From NCBI RefSeq assembly GCF_902536725.1, contig NZ_CACAYO010000003.1, positions 1 to 64,000 on the forward strand: a stretch of DNA of 64,000 nt, in the 5' to 3' direction. Shown here piece after piece: positions 8,821 to 18,213 of the stretch. This stretch comes from an uncultured Prochlorococcus sp. GTDB lineage: Bacteria; Cyanobacteriota; Cyanobacteriia; PCC-6307; Cyanobiaceae. The notes below the pieces were generated by a model. It had not been told where the DNA came from. It saw only the letters and a list, made by a program, of their open reading frames with translations, and searched no databases. The first letter of the stretch is position 1, and every line of letters begins with the position of its first letter. The position numbers and the translations under genes are program-made.

Positions 8821-11385
8821 ATGGCTATTGTCTGTTATATGGCTAATCCAATGAATTCCAACGAACCCTTTGATCTGCGCTTGCCTACACCAGGCTGCTA
8901 TTTAGATCCTGAGAAAGCTGGGATGGATTCAGATGCTGTTTTTCAAGGAATGACAGCCCATCTTTTCTACACTCTTGGAAAGTTAGCAACCTCTGCAAGT
9001 CCTCACGACTTATATATGGCTTTGAGTTACGCAGTTAAAGATAGGCTAATGACAAGGTACTTGGCCAGCCAAGAGGTGATAAGAAAAAAACCGCAAAAAA
9101 CTGTAGCTTACTTATCAGCAGAATTTTTAATAGGTCCTCAATTAAGTAATAACCTCCTCAATCTTGGCATAACTCAAGAAGCGGAAGATGCATTAAAAAG
9201 ATTTGGTATTGAATCTTTATCAACAATACTCGAAGTAGAGGAAGAACCTGGATTAGGTAATGGAGGTCTTGGTAGACTTGCTGCATGCTATATGGAATCA
9301 TTAGCATCTCTGCAAGTGCCAGCAGTTGGTTATGGTATTCGCTACGAATTTGGCATATTCAATCAATTAATCAGAGATGGTTGGCAAGTTGAAGTTACTG
9401 ACAAATGGCTAAAAGGTGGATGGCCTTGGGAACTTCCACAACCTGACGAATCATGTTTTGTTGGCTTTGGAGGAAGAACTGAAAGTTATAGAGACGATAA
9501 AGGAAACTACAGATCAAGATGGATACCTTCTGAACATGCTATAGGTGTCCCTCATGATGTTCCAGTCTTAGGATACAGAGTAAATACATGTGACAGATTA
9601 AGACTCTGGAGAGCTGATGCGACGGAAAGTTTTGACTTTTATGCTTTCAATATTGGTGATTACTATGGAGCAGTAGAAGAAAAAGTTGCCTCTGAAACTC
9701 TTTCAAAAGTTCTATATCCAAATGATGGAACAGACGAAGGTAGAAGATTAAGACTCAAACAACAACACTTCTTTGTAAGCTGTTCTCTTCAGGATATGCT
9801 GAGAAGCCTTGAGAAAAGATCAATACCAATAACAGAATTCCCTAAGCATTGGACAGTCCAATTAAATGATACCCATCCTGCCATAGCTGTGGCAGAATTA
9901 ATGCGACTTCTTATTGACCAATATCAAATAGGTTGGGATAAAGCTTGGAACATCACAACTTCCTCAGTTGCATATACCAACCACACATTACTGCCAGAAG
10001 CTTTAGAAAAGTGGGATTTAAATTTATTTAATGATCTTCTACCTAGACATTTAGAAATTATTTATGAAATTAATTGGAGATTTCTACAACAATTAAGACT
10101 ACGTTATCCTGGTGATGACAAAATCCTTCAAAAACTCTCAATAATTGATGAAGAAGGCTCGAAATCAGTTCGGATGGCTCATTTAGCTACAATTGGAGCA
10201 CATCACATAAATGGTGTTGCAGCTCTCCACTCAGATCTAATCAAAAGACAACTTCTGCCTGAATTCGCAGCTCTGTGGCCTGAAAAATTTACAAATGTAA
10301 CTAATGGAGTTACTCCAAGGAGATGGGTTGCCCTATCTAATCCATCACTATCGAACCTTTTAGAAGAAGAAGTTGGTCCAAACTGGATAACAAATATGGA
10401 ACTTCTTAAGAAGTTAGAAGAAAAAAAAGATGACAACGATTTTTTGGAAAGATTTGAGGAAACCAAACTAAATGGCAAAAGAAAATTAGCCAGCTTTATC
10501 CATTCGAAAACTGGAATACTAGTAGATCCATCAAGTTTATTTGATGTTCAAGTAAAAAGAATTCATCAATATAAAAGGCAACATTTAAACGCCCTACAAA
10601 TTATTGCCCAATATTTAAGAATCAAAAATGGTACAAACAAGTATGAAGTCCCAAGAACAATAATATTCGGAGGTAAAGCTGCACCAGGTTACTTTATGGC
10701 AAAGCTAATGATTAGATTCATTAATGGTATTGCTGATGTGGTTAATTCTGATCCAGATATGGATGGTTTATTAAGAGTTGTTTTTCTACCAGACTATAAC
10801 GTTAAACTTGGTGAAATAGTTTATCCTGCAACGGATCTTTCAGAACAAATCTCAACTGCTGGGAAAGAAGCATCTGGAACTGGAAATATGAAGTTTGCAA
10901 TGAATGGAGCGTTAACGATTGGAACCTTAGATGGAGCGAATGTGGAATTAAGAGATCTTGTGAAAAAAGAGAATTTCTTTCTTTTTGGTAAAACCGAAAG
11001 CGAAATTATGAACTTAAAAAATAATAACTACTCTCCCAAAACTTTTATTGATCAATGTCCAGAACTCAAAGAGGTTATACGCCTAATTGAAATTGGCCAC
11101 TTTAGCAATGGGGATAAAGAATTATTTAAACCTTTATTAAATAGCCTTACAGGCCATGACCCATTTTTTGTTATGGCTGACTTTGAAGATTACTTAAATA
11201 AGCAGGATGTGGTCAGTGAATGCTGGAATAATAAAAAATCTTGGAATAAAATGGCATTATTAAATACTGCTAGATCGGGATATTTTTCTTCAGATAGATC
11301 TATTAGAGAATACTGTAAATCTATTTGGAAAGTATCTCCAATGCCTGTTGAAATTACTTGCGACGTCGAAGAATTAACTAATTAA
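8821..11385 (+). CDS. glgP: Glycogen phosphorylase
   Basis: A glycosyltransferase family 35 enzyme of about 854 residues. The PLP-attachment loop EASGTGNMKFAMNGA contains Lys691, and DVQVKRIHQYKRQ and GNGGLGRLAACYMES are standard family blocks. It releases glucose-1-phosphate from glycogen, supplying carbon in the dark. Three in-frame ATGs lie at 8821, 8839 and 8851; none has a strong ribosome-binding site and homology starts only after the third (NSNEPFDLRLP), so the true start may be up to ten codons later. The 3' end overlaps the stop of the convergent small gene by eight bases. Confidence 0.96.
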   Translation: MAIVCYMANPMNSNEPFDLRLPTPGCYLDPEKAGMDSDAVFQGMTAHLFYTLGKLATSASPHDLYMALSYAVKDRLMTRYLASQEVIRKKPQKTVAYLSAEFLIGPQLSNNLLNLGITQEAEDALKRFGIESLSTILEVEEEPGLGNGGLGRLAACYMESLASLQVPAVGYGIRYEFGIFNQLIRDGWQVEVTDKWLKGGWPWELPQPDESCFVGFGGRTESYRDDKGNYRSRWIPSEHAIGVPHDVPVLGYRVNTCDRLRLWRADATESFDFYAFNIGDYYGAVEEKVASETLSKVLYPNDGTDEGRRLRLKQQHFFVSCSLQDMLRSLEKRSIPITEFPKHWTVQLNDTHPAIAVAELMRLLIDQYQIGWDKAWNITTSSVAYTNHTLLPEALEKWDLNLFNDLLPRHLEIIYEINWRFLQQLRLRYPGDDKILQKLSIIDEEGSKSVRMAHLATIGAHHINGVAALHSDLIKRQLLPEFAALWPEKFTNVTNGVTPRRWVALSNPSLSNLLEEEVGPNWITNMELLKKLEEKKDDNDFLERFEETKLNGKRKLASFIHSKTGILVDPSSLFDVQVKRIHQYKRQHLNALQIIAQYLRIKNGTNKYEVPRTIIFGGKAAPGYFMAKLMIRFINGIADVVNSDPDMDGLLRVVFLPDYNVKLGEIVYPATDLSEQISTAGKEASGTGNMKFAMNGALTIGTLDGANVELRDLVKKENFFLFGKTESEIMNLKNNNYSPKTFIDQCPELKEVIRLIEIGHFSNGDKELFKPLLNSLTGHDPFFVMADFEDYLNKQDVVSECWNNKKSWNKMALLNTARSGYFSSDRSIREYCKSIWKVSPMPVEITCDVEELTN

Positions 11386-11833
11386 TATTTTTCTTATCTG
11401 GTGAATCTGGGGTTTGATGAAACAATCTATTTAAAATTAATCTATCCATATTTAATGGGTCTGGGGCTAATTCATTTGAAATTTCTTTAAATTTCGATTC
11501 AATTTTGTTTGAAATTTTCGTTTCAAATATTTTTTCCATTAATGCTTCAATTGAATATAAATATGCATTAACACTTTCTAGTTCATCTAAAGCTTCAGTA
11601 ATGTCTGTATCAGATATATGTTTTTCCTTTAAAATATTATCTTCATTGGATTCTCTTTCAGATAATTGCGTCTGCAACTCATCAGTTACCTTAGTACAAA
11701 GAGTTCTGAACGATTGAATAGATGCCCAATTCAATTCTTGTTGCTGCTTGAAAGTTGGAAATTCTCTAATTAGACGATCATGCTCTTTATAAAATCTCTG
11801 ACAATCAGAGCATTGACATGGTTCTTCAGTCAA
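11378..11833 (-). CDS. Hypothetical protein with N-terminal Cys cluster
   Basis: A 151-residue protein I cannot assign. It opens with EPCQCSDCQRFYKEHD, a C-x-C-x-x-C cluster that could bind a metal or form a disulfide. The rest is charged and predicted helical, with heptad-like stretches (ITEALDELESVNAYLYSIEALMEK split over about 78-101) suggesting a coiled coil. The start is TTG at 11833; no in-frame ATG precedes the Cys cluster, so the rare start is accepted. It faces glgP with overlapping stops and lies 31 bases downstream of the next small gene on the same strand, so the two are probably one transcript. Confidence 0.72.
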   Translation of the reverse strand: MTEEPCQCSDCQRFYKEHDRLIREFPTFKQQQELNWASIQSFRTLCTKVTDELQTQLSERESNEDNILKEKHISDTDITEALDELESVNAYLYSIEALMEKIFETKISNKIESKFKEISNELAPDPLNMDRLILNRLFHQTPDSPDKKNIN

Positions 11834-11864
11834 AAGAAAAAATAATTCTTTCTATATCATCTCA

Positions 11865-12197
11865 CTATTTGGGCAAAATTGTAGGACCATCCAATAATTC
11901 GTCATTTTCATCGAGTGAATCCGGACTATCTGGCAAAGGTATCTCAATACTAGTAACCAAATTAATAACATCTCTTAATCTCATAGAATCAGCAAACCAT
12001 CCCATCGCTTGCTCGGCATCGCCTCTTTTTTCTGCATCATTTGCTTGATCTTCGTGAGCTTCCGCCAATAGAGCAAGCCAGCAAAGGCATCTTGCTTGAA
12101 CTATTGAAAGATCTAAATCATTAGGTTGGGATTTAGAAATGCGTTCATGCTCTTGTTGAATTAAGAGCTTTAAACGCATATCGTGCAACTTAGCCAT
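11865..12197 (-). CDS. Conserved hypothetical protein
   Basis: A 110-residue protein with no family I recognise. It is helical and acidic. The core (VQARCLCWLALLAEAHEDQA, then AMGWFADSMRLRDVINLV) looks like a short helical-repeat bundle, somewhat TPR-like, and the C-terminal 25 residues are Pro/Asp-rich and probably disordered. No signal or membrane segment. ATG start at 12197. It precedes the Cys-cluster protein gene on the same strand by 31 bases and lies 77 bases from tRNA-Arg, also on the minus strand. Confidence 0.75.
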   Translation of the reverse strand: MAKLHDMRLKLLIQQEHERISKSQPNDLDLSIVQARCLCWLALLAEAHEDQANDAEKRGDAEQAMGWFADSMRLRDVINLVTSIEIPLPDSPDSLDENDELLDGPTILPK

Positions 12198-12274
12198 AAA
12201 AGATTTATTACTAACTACACGCTAGCTAGAGAGTAGCAAGTTTGCACACATACTACATATAGTTTTTTATTTTA

Positions 12275-12348
<74 letters not shown>

Positions 12349-12367
12349 AATAGATGATTTTTGGGGT

Positions 12368-12386
12368 ATTTAGCATTATGCTAAAT
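12368..12386. promoter_or_regulatory. Palindromic divergent promoter candidate (tRNA-Arg / rnpB)
   Basis: ATTTAGCATTATGCTAAAT is a perfect inverted repeat with nine-base arms and a one-base centre. It ends exactly where the rnpB RNA begins. Read forward it offers -10-like hexamers CATTAT (12374-12379) or TATGCT (12377-12382), placing a start near 12386-12389. Read in reverse it offers CATAAT (12380-12375), placing the tRNA-Arg start about 20 bases before the mature 5' end. No good -35 is visible on either side. That it drives both genes is inference from position and symmetry. Confidence 0.5.
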
Positions 12387-12763
12387 GAAAGCAGGAGAGG
12401 CAATCGCAAGAAAGTTTTATTTTGGAAACAAAATAAAACTTTCTTGAGGAAAGTCCGGGCTCCCACATGGTCAGGCTTGCTGGGTAATTCCCAGTGCGGG
12501 CAACCGTGAGGATAGTGCCACAGAAACATACCGCCTAATACTTTATGTATGGCAAGGGTGCAAGGGTGTGGTAAGAGCGCACCAGCAACATTGAGAAGTG
12601 TTGGCTAGGTAAACCCCAGCTGGGAGCAAGGCTTAGTAGATTTAAGACCATTACACAATCTACTTTTAAGCGCCGCTTGAGACTGTGAAGTAATTCCAGC
12701 CCTAGATAGATGATTGCCCATCTTAATTAAGATGAACAGAACCCGGCTTATGACCTGCTTTTT
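12387..12763 (+). ncRNA. rnpB: RNase P RNA (type A)
   Basis: The catalytic RNA that trims the 5' leader of tRNA precursors. Seen directly: P1 pairing of AAAGCAGG at the 5' end with CCTGCTTT at the 3' end; P2 pairing of GGCAATC (12399-12405) with GATTGCC (12712-12718); the universal GAGGAAAGTCCGGGCTCC block after helix P3; GGTAAGAGCGCACC in the centre; and ACAGAACCCGGCTTATGACC near the 3' end. P3 is a 17-base-pair perfect hairpin closed by GAAA (12408-12445). Ends are set from the P1 helix and are accurate to a few bases. A 204-base minus-strand open frame across it is only a shadow. Confidence 0.97.
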
Positions 12764-12787
12764 AATTGTTGTGATTATTCAAATCAG

Positions 12788-13537
12788 ATGACAAATATAA
12801 TTAACCAAAAGAGAATTGATCAAATAACTACTTTTTTAGAGTCTTTAAATATTAAATCAAAAAGATTTTCTAAAATAATTAGAACTCAAAATATTTCAAT
12901 TATTCAAGATTTCAATCAAGCATTTATCCATTCTTCAGAGGACAAAATAATAAATTATGAAAAACTAGAATTTTTCGGAGATGCAGTACTTAGATTAGCT
13001 GCTTCTAATTTTATTGAAAAAAAATATCCTCAAATGAGTGTAGGAGAGAGATCAGAGCTAAGAGCACAAATTGTAAGTGATGAATGGTTAACTAAATTAG
13101 GAGAAAAAATTGATATAGAGAAATTAATAATTAAAGGACCTAAAGCTTTAGGTGATGACAACTCAAAAAATACTATTATTGGTGAAGCTACAGAAGCTTT
13201 AATCGGTGCTCTTTACAAGTGCTTTAACTCAATTCAAGAAGTAAATCTTTGGTTAGATGATATTTGGGAGGAAGATTCAAAAATATTTTTAAAATCTCCA
13301 TATAAATTCAAATCCAAGACAGTATTGCAAGAGTGGTGTCAAAGTAAAGGTTTTGATTTGCCAGTCTATAAAATCATTGAAGTCTCTAGAAAAAACGGGG
13401 ACCCTAAAAGATTTTCTTGCGATATATTTATCGAAGGATTAAAAGAATCATCTGCATTCGGAAAGTCCCATAAACAAGCACAAACAAATGCAGCTAAAAT
13501 TTTAATAGAAAAGTTTATGACTGCAGGTAAAATCTAA
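12788..13537 (+). CDS. rnc: Ribonuclease III
   Basis: A 249-residue double-strand-specific endoribonuclease: a catalytic domain (about 10-155) followed by a double-stranded RNA-binding domain (about 175-245, ending AQTNAAKILIEKF). The signature EKLEFFGDAVLRL supplies Glu58, Glu61 and Asp65. The second metal-binding site reads GEATEALIGALY, with Glu133 where Escherichia coli has Asp114 and Glu136 matching Glu117. The acid is kept but the side chain is longer. It processes rRNA and structured transcripts. ATG start 25 bases after rnpB. ndhS lies antisense immediately downstream and rimM follows on the same strand. Confidence 0.94.
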   Translation: MTNIINQKRIDQITTFLESLNIKSKRFSKIIRTQNISIIQDFNQAFIHSSEDKIINYEKLEFFGDAVLRLAASNFIEKKYPQMSVGERSELRAQIVSDEWLTKLGEKIDIEKLIIKGPKALGDDNSKNTIIGEATEALIGALYKCFNSIQEVNLWLDDIWEEDSKIFLKSPYKFKSKTVLQEWCQSKGFDLPVYKIIEVSRKNGDPKRFSCDIFIEGLKESSAFGKSHKQAQTNAAKILIEKFMTAGKI

Positions 13538-13540
13538 TTC

Positions 13541-13726
13541 TTATACTATTTCTAAATTCGTTAGCTGAAAAGTTATGAGTTTATCCCAATTACCCCCTTC
13601 AAACAGAACAGCTGCTTTTTTTTTTGTAACTCTTTGTACAAACCCCTTATATCCTCTGTATATAGAGTTAGTGTCTTTTACAACAACAAAAGAACCTGGG
13701 AGTATGGGTTTAGTGGGTAATTCCAT
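13541..13726 (-). CDS. ndhS: NAD(P)H-quinone oxidoreductase subunit S (SH3-like)
   Basis: A 61-residue protein with the SH3-like NdhS pattern: [11 protein letters not shown], then [29 protein letters not shown] split over residues 26-54. In cyanobacteria and chloroplasts this peripheral subunit sits on the stromal side of NDH-1 and forms the ferredoxin-binding site for cyclic electron flow. The ATG at 13726 is used; the frame could be extended to a TTG at 13747, but the preceding AGAAAGAG favours the ATG. It is enclosed between rnc and rimM on the other strand: three bases between its stop and that of rnc, and 24 bases between its ATG and that of rimM. Confidence 0.88.
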   Translation of the reverse strand: MELPTKPILPGSFVVVKDTNSIYRGYKGFVQRVTKKKAAVLFEGGNWDKLITFQLTNLEIV

Positions 13727-13750
13727 GAAACACTCTTTCTTATACAATAT

Positions 13751-14290
13751 ATGATAAATAAAAATGAATGGTTGACTGTTGGATTGATAACATCATGTCA
13801 TGGGATTAATGGACAGGTTAAGGTTAAATCTCTAAGTGATTTTGAAGAAAGATTTTTAAAACCGGGAATGAGATGGTTGCAAAAAGAAAATGAACCTCCT
13901 TCAAAAATAGAACTTATATCTGGTTTCAAACAGCCTGGTAAAGAAACCTTCATAGTTAAGTTACAAGGAATAAATACAAGAAATAATGCAGAGCAACTGA
14001 AAGAATTTAAAATTCTTGTAAAAACCGACACACTACCCAAGTTAAAAAAGGAAGAATTCCACTTGTTAGAACTTATAAATCTTGAGGTCAAAACTTTAGA
14101 AAATGATGAATTAAAATCAATTGGGAAAGTTATCAATTTAGAAAATGAGAAAAATAATTTACTTATTATTGAACTATTTAAAAATCAAAAAAAAGTTCTA
14201 ATACCATTTGTAAACGAAATAGTACCATTAGTAGATATAAAAAATAATTTTCTAATCATTAATCCTCCCAATGGACTTTTAGAGCTTTAA
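13751..14290 (+). CDS. rimM: 16S rRNA processing protein RimM
   Basis: A 179-residue 30S maturation factor. The N-terminal RimM domain begins [20 protein letters not shown] (8-27), the family's GxxxGxHG-like signature with Cys-His here. The C-terminal PRC-barrel (about 95-175) ends with [16 protein letters not shown]. It binds S19 and the 16S head domain during assembly. The ATG at 13751 follows the rnc stop by 213 bases, with ndhS lying antisense in between, so a shared rnc-rimM transcript would run through ndhS. Ends 32 bases before the glmS stop. Confidence 0.93.
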   Translation: MINKNEWLTVGLITSCHGINGQVKVKSLSDFEERFLKPGMRWLQKENEPPSKIELISGFKQPGKETFIVKLQGINTRNNAEQLKEFKILVKTDTLPKLKKEEFHLLELINLEVKTLENDELKSIGKVINLENEKNNLLIIELFKNQKKVLIPFVNEIVPLVDIKNNFLIINPPNGLLEL

Positions 14291-14322
14291 ATTAAAAAAG
14301 ATCAAAATATGTAAGAAACTAA

Positions 14323-16218
14323 TCATTCCACAGTTACACTTTTAGCTAAATTTCTTGGTTGATCCACGTCAAGTCCCCTGTGAGCAGCAATATGGTAACT
14401 CAATAATTGTAAAGGCAATATGTTAAGTAGAGGTGAAATCAATTCATTAGAGGAAGGAACTTTCATTAAATAATCAAAGATTTCAGTTCCCTTACATTCA
14501 GGAGCAATCCCAATAAGATATGAATCTCTAGCTTTTGCTTCTTGAGCATTACTGATAACTTTATCAAAAACCTCACCAGGGGAGGCAATAGAAATTACAG
14601 GTACTTTTTTATCTAATAAAGCTATTGGACCATGTTTCATTTCACCAGCAGGATATCCAGCTGCATGAATATAACTAATTTCTTTAAGTTTTAAAGCGCC
14701 TTCAAGAGCAATTGGATAATTTATTCCTCTTCCTAAAAAAATAACATCTTTTATATTAAAAAAGTCATGCGCTAGCTTTTCTGACGATTTATTATGTTTG
14801 TTTAAAAGATCTTCCAGTAGTGGAGGAAGTTTTATAAGTTCGTTTATTAATTTATTTATTTCGTCAGGACTTTGATTACCTTTTATTTGGGCAAATTTTA
14901 TAGCTAATCCATAAAAAGAAAGTAATTGAGCAAAAAAAGTTTTTGTCGCTGCAACTCCAACTTCTATTCCTGCACAGATATCAATAATATTTGAAACCTG
15001 CCTTCCTATGGAACTCTCTTTTCTATTTGTTATTGCAATAAGATTGGGTTTGAATTTTTTATCTTCAATTGAAGAACGTCTTTTAATTTCCATATCGATA
15101 GCCGCAATTGTATCAGCAGTTTCCCCAGATTGAGTGACTCCAATAGTTAATGTATTTGGCAATAGTGGAGGGGGGGAATATCTAAATTCGCTTGCATAAA
15201 AAACATTTGTAGGGATACCTGAGAATTGTTCTAATAAAAAACTGCCCACCATTGCAGCATGTTTACTTGTACCACAAGCAATAATCTCAATTCTTTCTAT
15301 TGATTCAAAAAACTCTGTATCGAATGGATAGTTGATTTGATACTGACCATTATCTAAGTTCTGAATTAAATAATTTTCCAACCAGTTTTTTGCAGTCTGT
15401 GGCTGATCATATATCTCTTTTAACATATAGTGTTTGAAATTCATCTTATCCATTATTTGCTCTGAGAACTTTAAAGACACTGGATTTCGATATTGTCTCT
15501 CGTTGCTTGAGTCATATATTTCAATTCCTAGCGGGGTCAACAAAGCTATTTCTTCATCCTCCATTGGCAAAATAATATTCGTAAAGTTTGCAATGGCAGG
15601 AGTATCACTAGCACAAATAAATTCTCCTTCACCTAGACCAATAATCAAAGGTGCTTGTCTTCTTGCAACTACCAAAGATGTTGGAGCACCAGTCCATAAA
15701 ACTGCTAAAGCATAAGATCCTTCTAAATCAGATATTACATTTCTCACAGCTACTAATAATGTTGAACCGTTATTATCAAGATTAAGTTTACTTAATGTAT
15801 TTAACTCTCTTTGAATTAGATGAGGAATCACCTCGGTATCTGTATCAGAATTAAAAATAATGCCCTCTTCCTCTAACTTATTTTTTAAATCTTGGAAATT
15901 TTCAATAATACCATTTTGAACAACTGCTATGTTTCCTGAACTATCTGTATGAGGATGTGCATTTTTAACCTCAGGCTTTCCATGAGTTGCCCATCTGGTA
16001 TGTCCTATTCCCACAGTTCCAGGAATATTATGGTTATTAAGATTACCTATTAAATTCTTGAGTTTTCCTTTTGCTTTATTACAAGAAATAAAATTAGTTT
16101 CGGAATTTATTATTGCAATACCTGCAGAATCATAGCCTCTGTATTCAAGTTTTTCTAAACCATTTATTAATAATGGTAAAGCTTTTTTATATCCAGTTAC
16201 AGCAACTATTCCACACAT
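14323..16218 (-). CDS. glmS: Glutamine-fructose-6-phosphate aminotransferase (isomerizing)
   Basis: A 631-residue enzyme. It starts MCGIVAV, exposing Cys2 as the glutaminase nucleophile, with YRGYDSAG and HTRWATHG in the class II amidotransferase domain. Two SIS sugar-isomerase domains follow (CGTSKHAAMVG and GRGINYPIALEGALKLKE). It ends DQPRNLAKSVTVE, the expected C-terminus. It makes glucosamine-6-phosphate for peptidoglycan and lipopolysaccharide. No glmS ribozyme is seen in the 82-base leader. It lies downstream of psaC on the same strand and faces rimM. Confidence 0.97.
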   Translation of the reverse strand: MCGIVAVTGYKKALPLLINGLEKLEYRGYDSAGIAIINSETNFISCNKAKGKLKNLIGNLNNHNIPGTVGIGHTRWATHGKPEVKNAHPHTDSSGNIAVVQNGIIENFQDLKNKLEEEGIIFNSDTDTEVIPHLIQRELNTLSKLNLDNNGSTLLVAVRNVISDLEGSYALAVLWTGAPTSLVVARRQAPLIIGLGEGEFICASDTPAIANFTNIILPMEDEEIALLTPLGIEIYDSSNERQYRNPVSLKFSEQIMDKMNFKHYMLKEIYDQPQTAKNWLENYLIQNLDNGQYQINYPFDTEFFESIERIEIIACGTSKHAAMVGSFLLEQFSGIPTNVFYASEFRYSPPPLLPNTLTIGVTQSGETADTIAAIDMEIKRRSSIEDKKFKPNLIAITNRKESSIGRQVSNIIDICAGIEVGVAATKTFFAQLLSFYGLAIKFAQIKGNQSPDEINKLINELIKLPPLLEDLLNKHNKSSEKLAHDFFNIKDVIFLGRGINYPIALEGALKLKEISYIHAAGYPAGEMKHGPIALLDKKVPVISIASPGEVFDKVISNAQEAKARDSYLIGIAPECKGTEIFDYLMKVPSSNELISPLLNILPLQLLSYHIAAHRGLDVDQPRNLAKSVTVE

Positions 16219-16300
16219 GCGAATTTTTTTTTCAATTATATTGAAATAAAATGCGTATTTACTAAAAAATGGACTCTCTTAAAACTGCACTATAAAAAGA

Positions 16301-16588
<288 letters not shown>

Positions 16589-16679
16589 TTACAAAGAAAT
16601 TAAAAAAATTAAGATATGCTTCACTCTTGTTAACTCTAGGGCATAAAATCATATAGATAATTAGTAATTTCCATAAACT

Positions 16680-16919
16680 ATGTCACAAGAAATCCTCGAA
16701 AAAGTCTGTTCTATTGTTTCAGAACAATTAAGCGTTGAAGCGGGAGAAGTAAAATCAGATTCAAATTTCCAAAATGATTTAGGTGCTGACTCTCTAGATA
16801 CTGTTGAACTCGTGATGGCTTTAGAAGAAGCATTTGATATTGAAATTCCTGATGAAGCAGCTGAGGGAATTGCAACTGTTGGCGATGCAGTAAAATTTAT
16901 CGAAGAAAAAAAAGGTTAA
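16680..16919 (+). CDS. acpP: Acyl carrier protein
   Basis: A 79-residue acidic four-helix protein with the phosphopantetheine site Ser38 in [13 protein letters not shown]. It carries the growing acyl chain in type II fatty acid synthesis. It is followed seven bases later by fabF and then tktA on the same strand, the usual acpP-fabF pairing. ATG start; the leader is AT-rich with TATAGATAAT about 25 bases before the start as a possible -10. Confidence 0.98.
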   Translation: MSQEILEKVCSIVSEQLSVEAGEVKSDSNFQNDLGADSLDTVELVMALEEAFDIEIPDEAAEGIATVGDAVKFIEEKKG

Positions 16920-16926
16920 TTAAAGA

Positions 16927-18171
16927 ATGCCAAATTTCCATCGAGTAGTTATTACTGGTATCGGAGCAGTAACTCCAATTGGTAATAACATTGATGAATA
17001 TTTAGATGGTCTCAAAACAGGTACTAATGGAGTCTCAGATATTACTCTCTTTGATCCTGAACAACATCCCTGCAAATTTGCAGCAGAAGTAAAAAATCTT
17101 CAACCTGAAAATTTTATTGAAGCTAAAGAATCCAAAAGATGGGATCGTTTTTCCCAGTTTGGAGTTATTGCTGCAAAGCAAGCCTTTAGTGACTCTGGAC
17201 TTGAAATTACTGAATCTAATGCATCAAGAATTGGAGTGATTATTGGCTCTGGTGTTGGAGGCTTACTAACTATGGAAAGTCAAGCTCAAATATTGAGTCA
17301 CAAAGGACCTAAAAGAGTAAGTCCATTTACAGTGCCAATGATGATTCCTAATATGGCAACTGGATTAGCTGCTATTGCCTTGGGTGCAAAAGGACCAAGT
17401 TCCTCTGTTTCAACTGCTTGTGCTGCCGGTTCAAATGCAATTGGTGATTCCTTCAGATTACTTCAACTTGGAAAAGCAGATGCAATGATCTGTGGAGGAG
17501 CAGAAGCAAGTATTACGCCTCTCGGAGTAGCTGGTTTCGCCAGTGCCAAAGCTCTATCTTTCAGAAATGAAAGTCCCAAAACTGCTAGCAGGCCTTTTGA
17601 TGCAGAAAGAGATGGATTTGTTATTGGTGAGGGATCTGGAATTCTTGTTTTAGAAACTTTAGAAAATGCGCAAAAAAGAAATGCAAGAATCTATGCCGAA
17701 ATAATTGGATATGGAACAACATGTGATGCTCATCACATTACTGCTCCATCTCCAGAAGGAGTTGGAGGCGCTAAAGCTATAAAACTGGCAATTGAAGACG
17801 GTTCTCTTAGCCTTGAAAAAGTTGATTACATAAATGCTCATGGGACAAGCACATCAGCAAATGATAAAAATGAAACTTCTGCAATTAAATCTATTTTTAG
17901 AGACAGATCCTACCTCATTCCTGTAAGCTCTACTAAGTCGATGACAGGTCATCTTCTAGGAGGCTCAGGAGGTATAGAAGCTGTAGCTTGTATACTTTCT
18001 TTGACACATAATTTTATCCCTCCTACAATTAACTACGTCAATCCTGATCCTGAATGTGATCTTGATTATGTACCAAATAATGCGAGAGAAGCTCAAGTAG
18101 GAGTTGCTCTTTCTAATTCTTTCGGCTTTGGTGGTCACAATGTTTGCCTTGCTTTTAGCAAAATGAATTGA
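16927..18171 (+). CDS. fabF: Beta-ketoacyl-ACP synthase II
   Basis: A 414-residue condensing enzyme. The active-site Cys165 lies in STACAAGSN. The two histidines of the Cys-His-His triad are in NAHGTSTSANDKNE and the region STKSMTGHLLGG, and SNSFGFGGHN forms the C-terminal loop. It extends acyl-ACP by two carbons from malonyl-ACP, notably the C16:1 to C18:1 step. It starts seven bases after acpP, so the two are translationally linked. tktA follows 42 bases downstream. Confidence 0.97.
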   Translation: MPNFHRVVITGIGAVTPIGNNIDEYLDGLKTGTNGVSDITLFDPEQHPCKFAAEVKNLQPENFIEAKESKRWDRFSQFGVIAAKQAFSDSGLEITESNASRIGVIIGSGVGGLLTMESQAQILSHKGPKRVSPFTVPMMIPNMATGLAAIALGAKGPSSSVSTACAAGSNAIGDSFRLLQLGKADAMICGGAEASITPLGVAGFASAKALSFRNESPKTASRPFDAERDGFVIGEGSGILVLETLENAQKRNARIYAEIIGYGTTCDAHHITAPSPEGVGGAKAIKLAIEDGSLSLEKVDYINAHGTSTSANDKNETSAIKSIFRDRSYLIPVSSTKSMTGHLLGGSGGIEAVACILSLTHNFIPPTINYVNPDPECDLDYVPNNAREAQVGVALSNSFGFGGHNVCLAFSKMN

Positions 18172-18213
18172 AGACAACCAATTCTGTATTCCAACTTAAC
18201 TTATTTTAAAACA

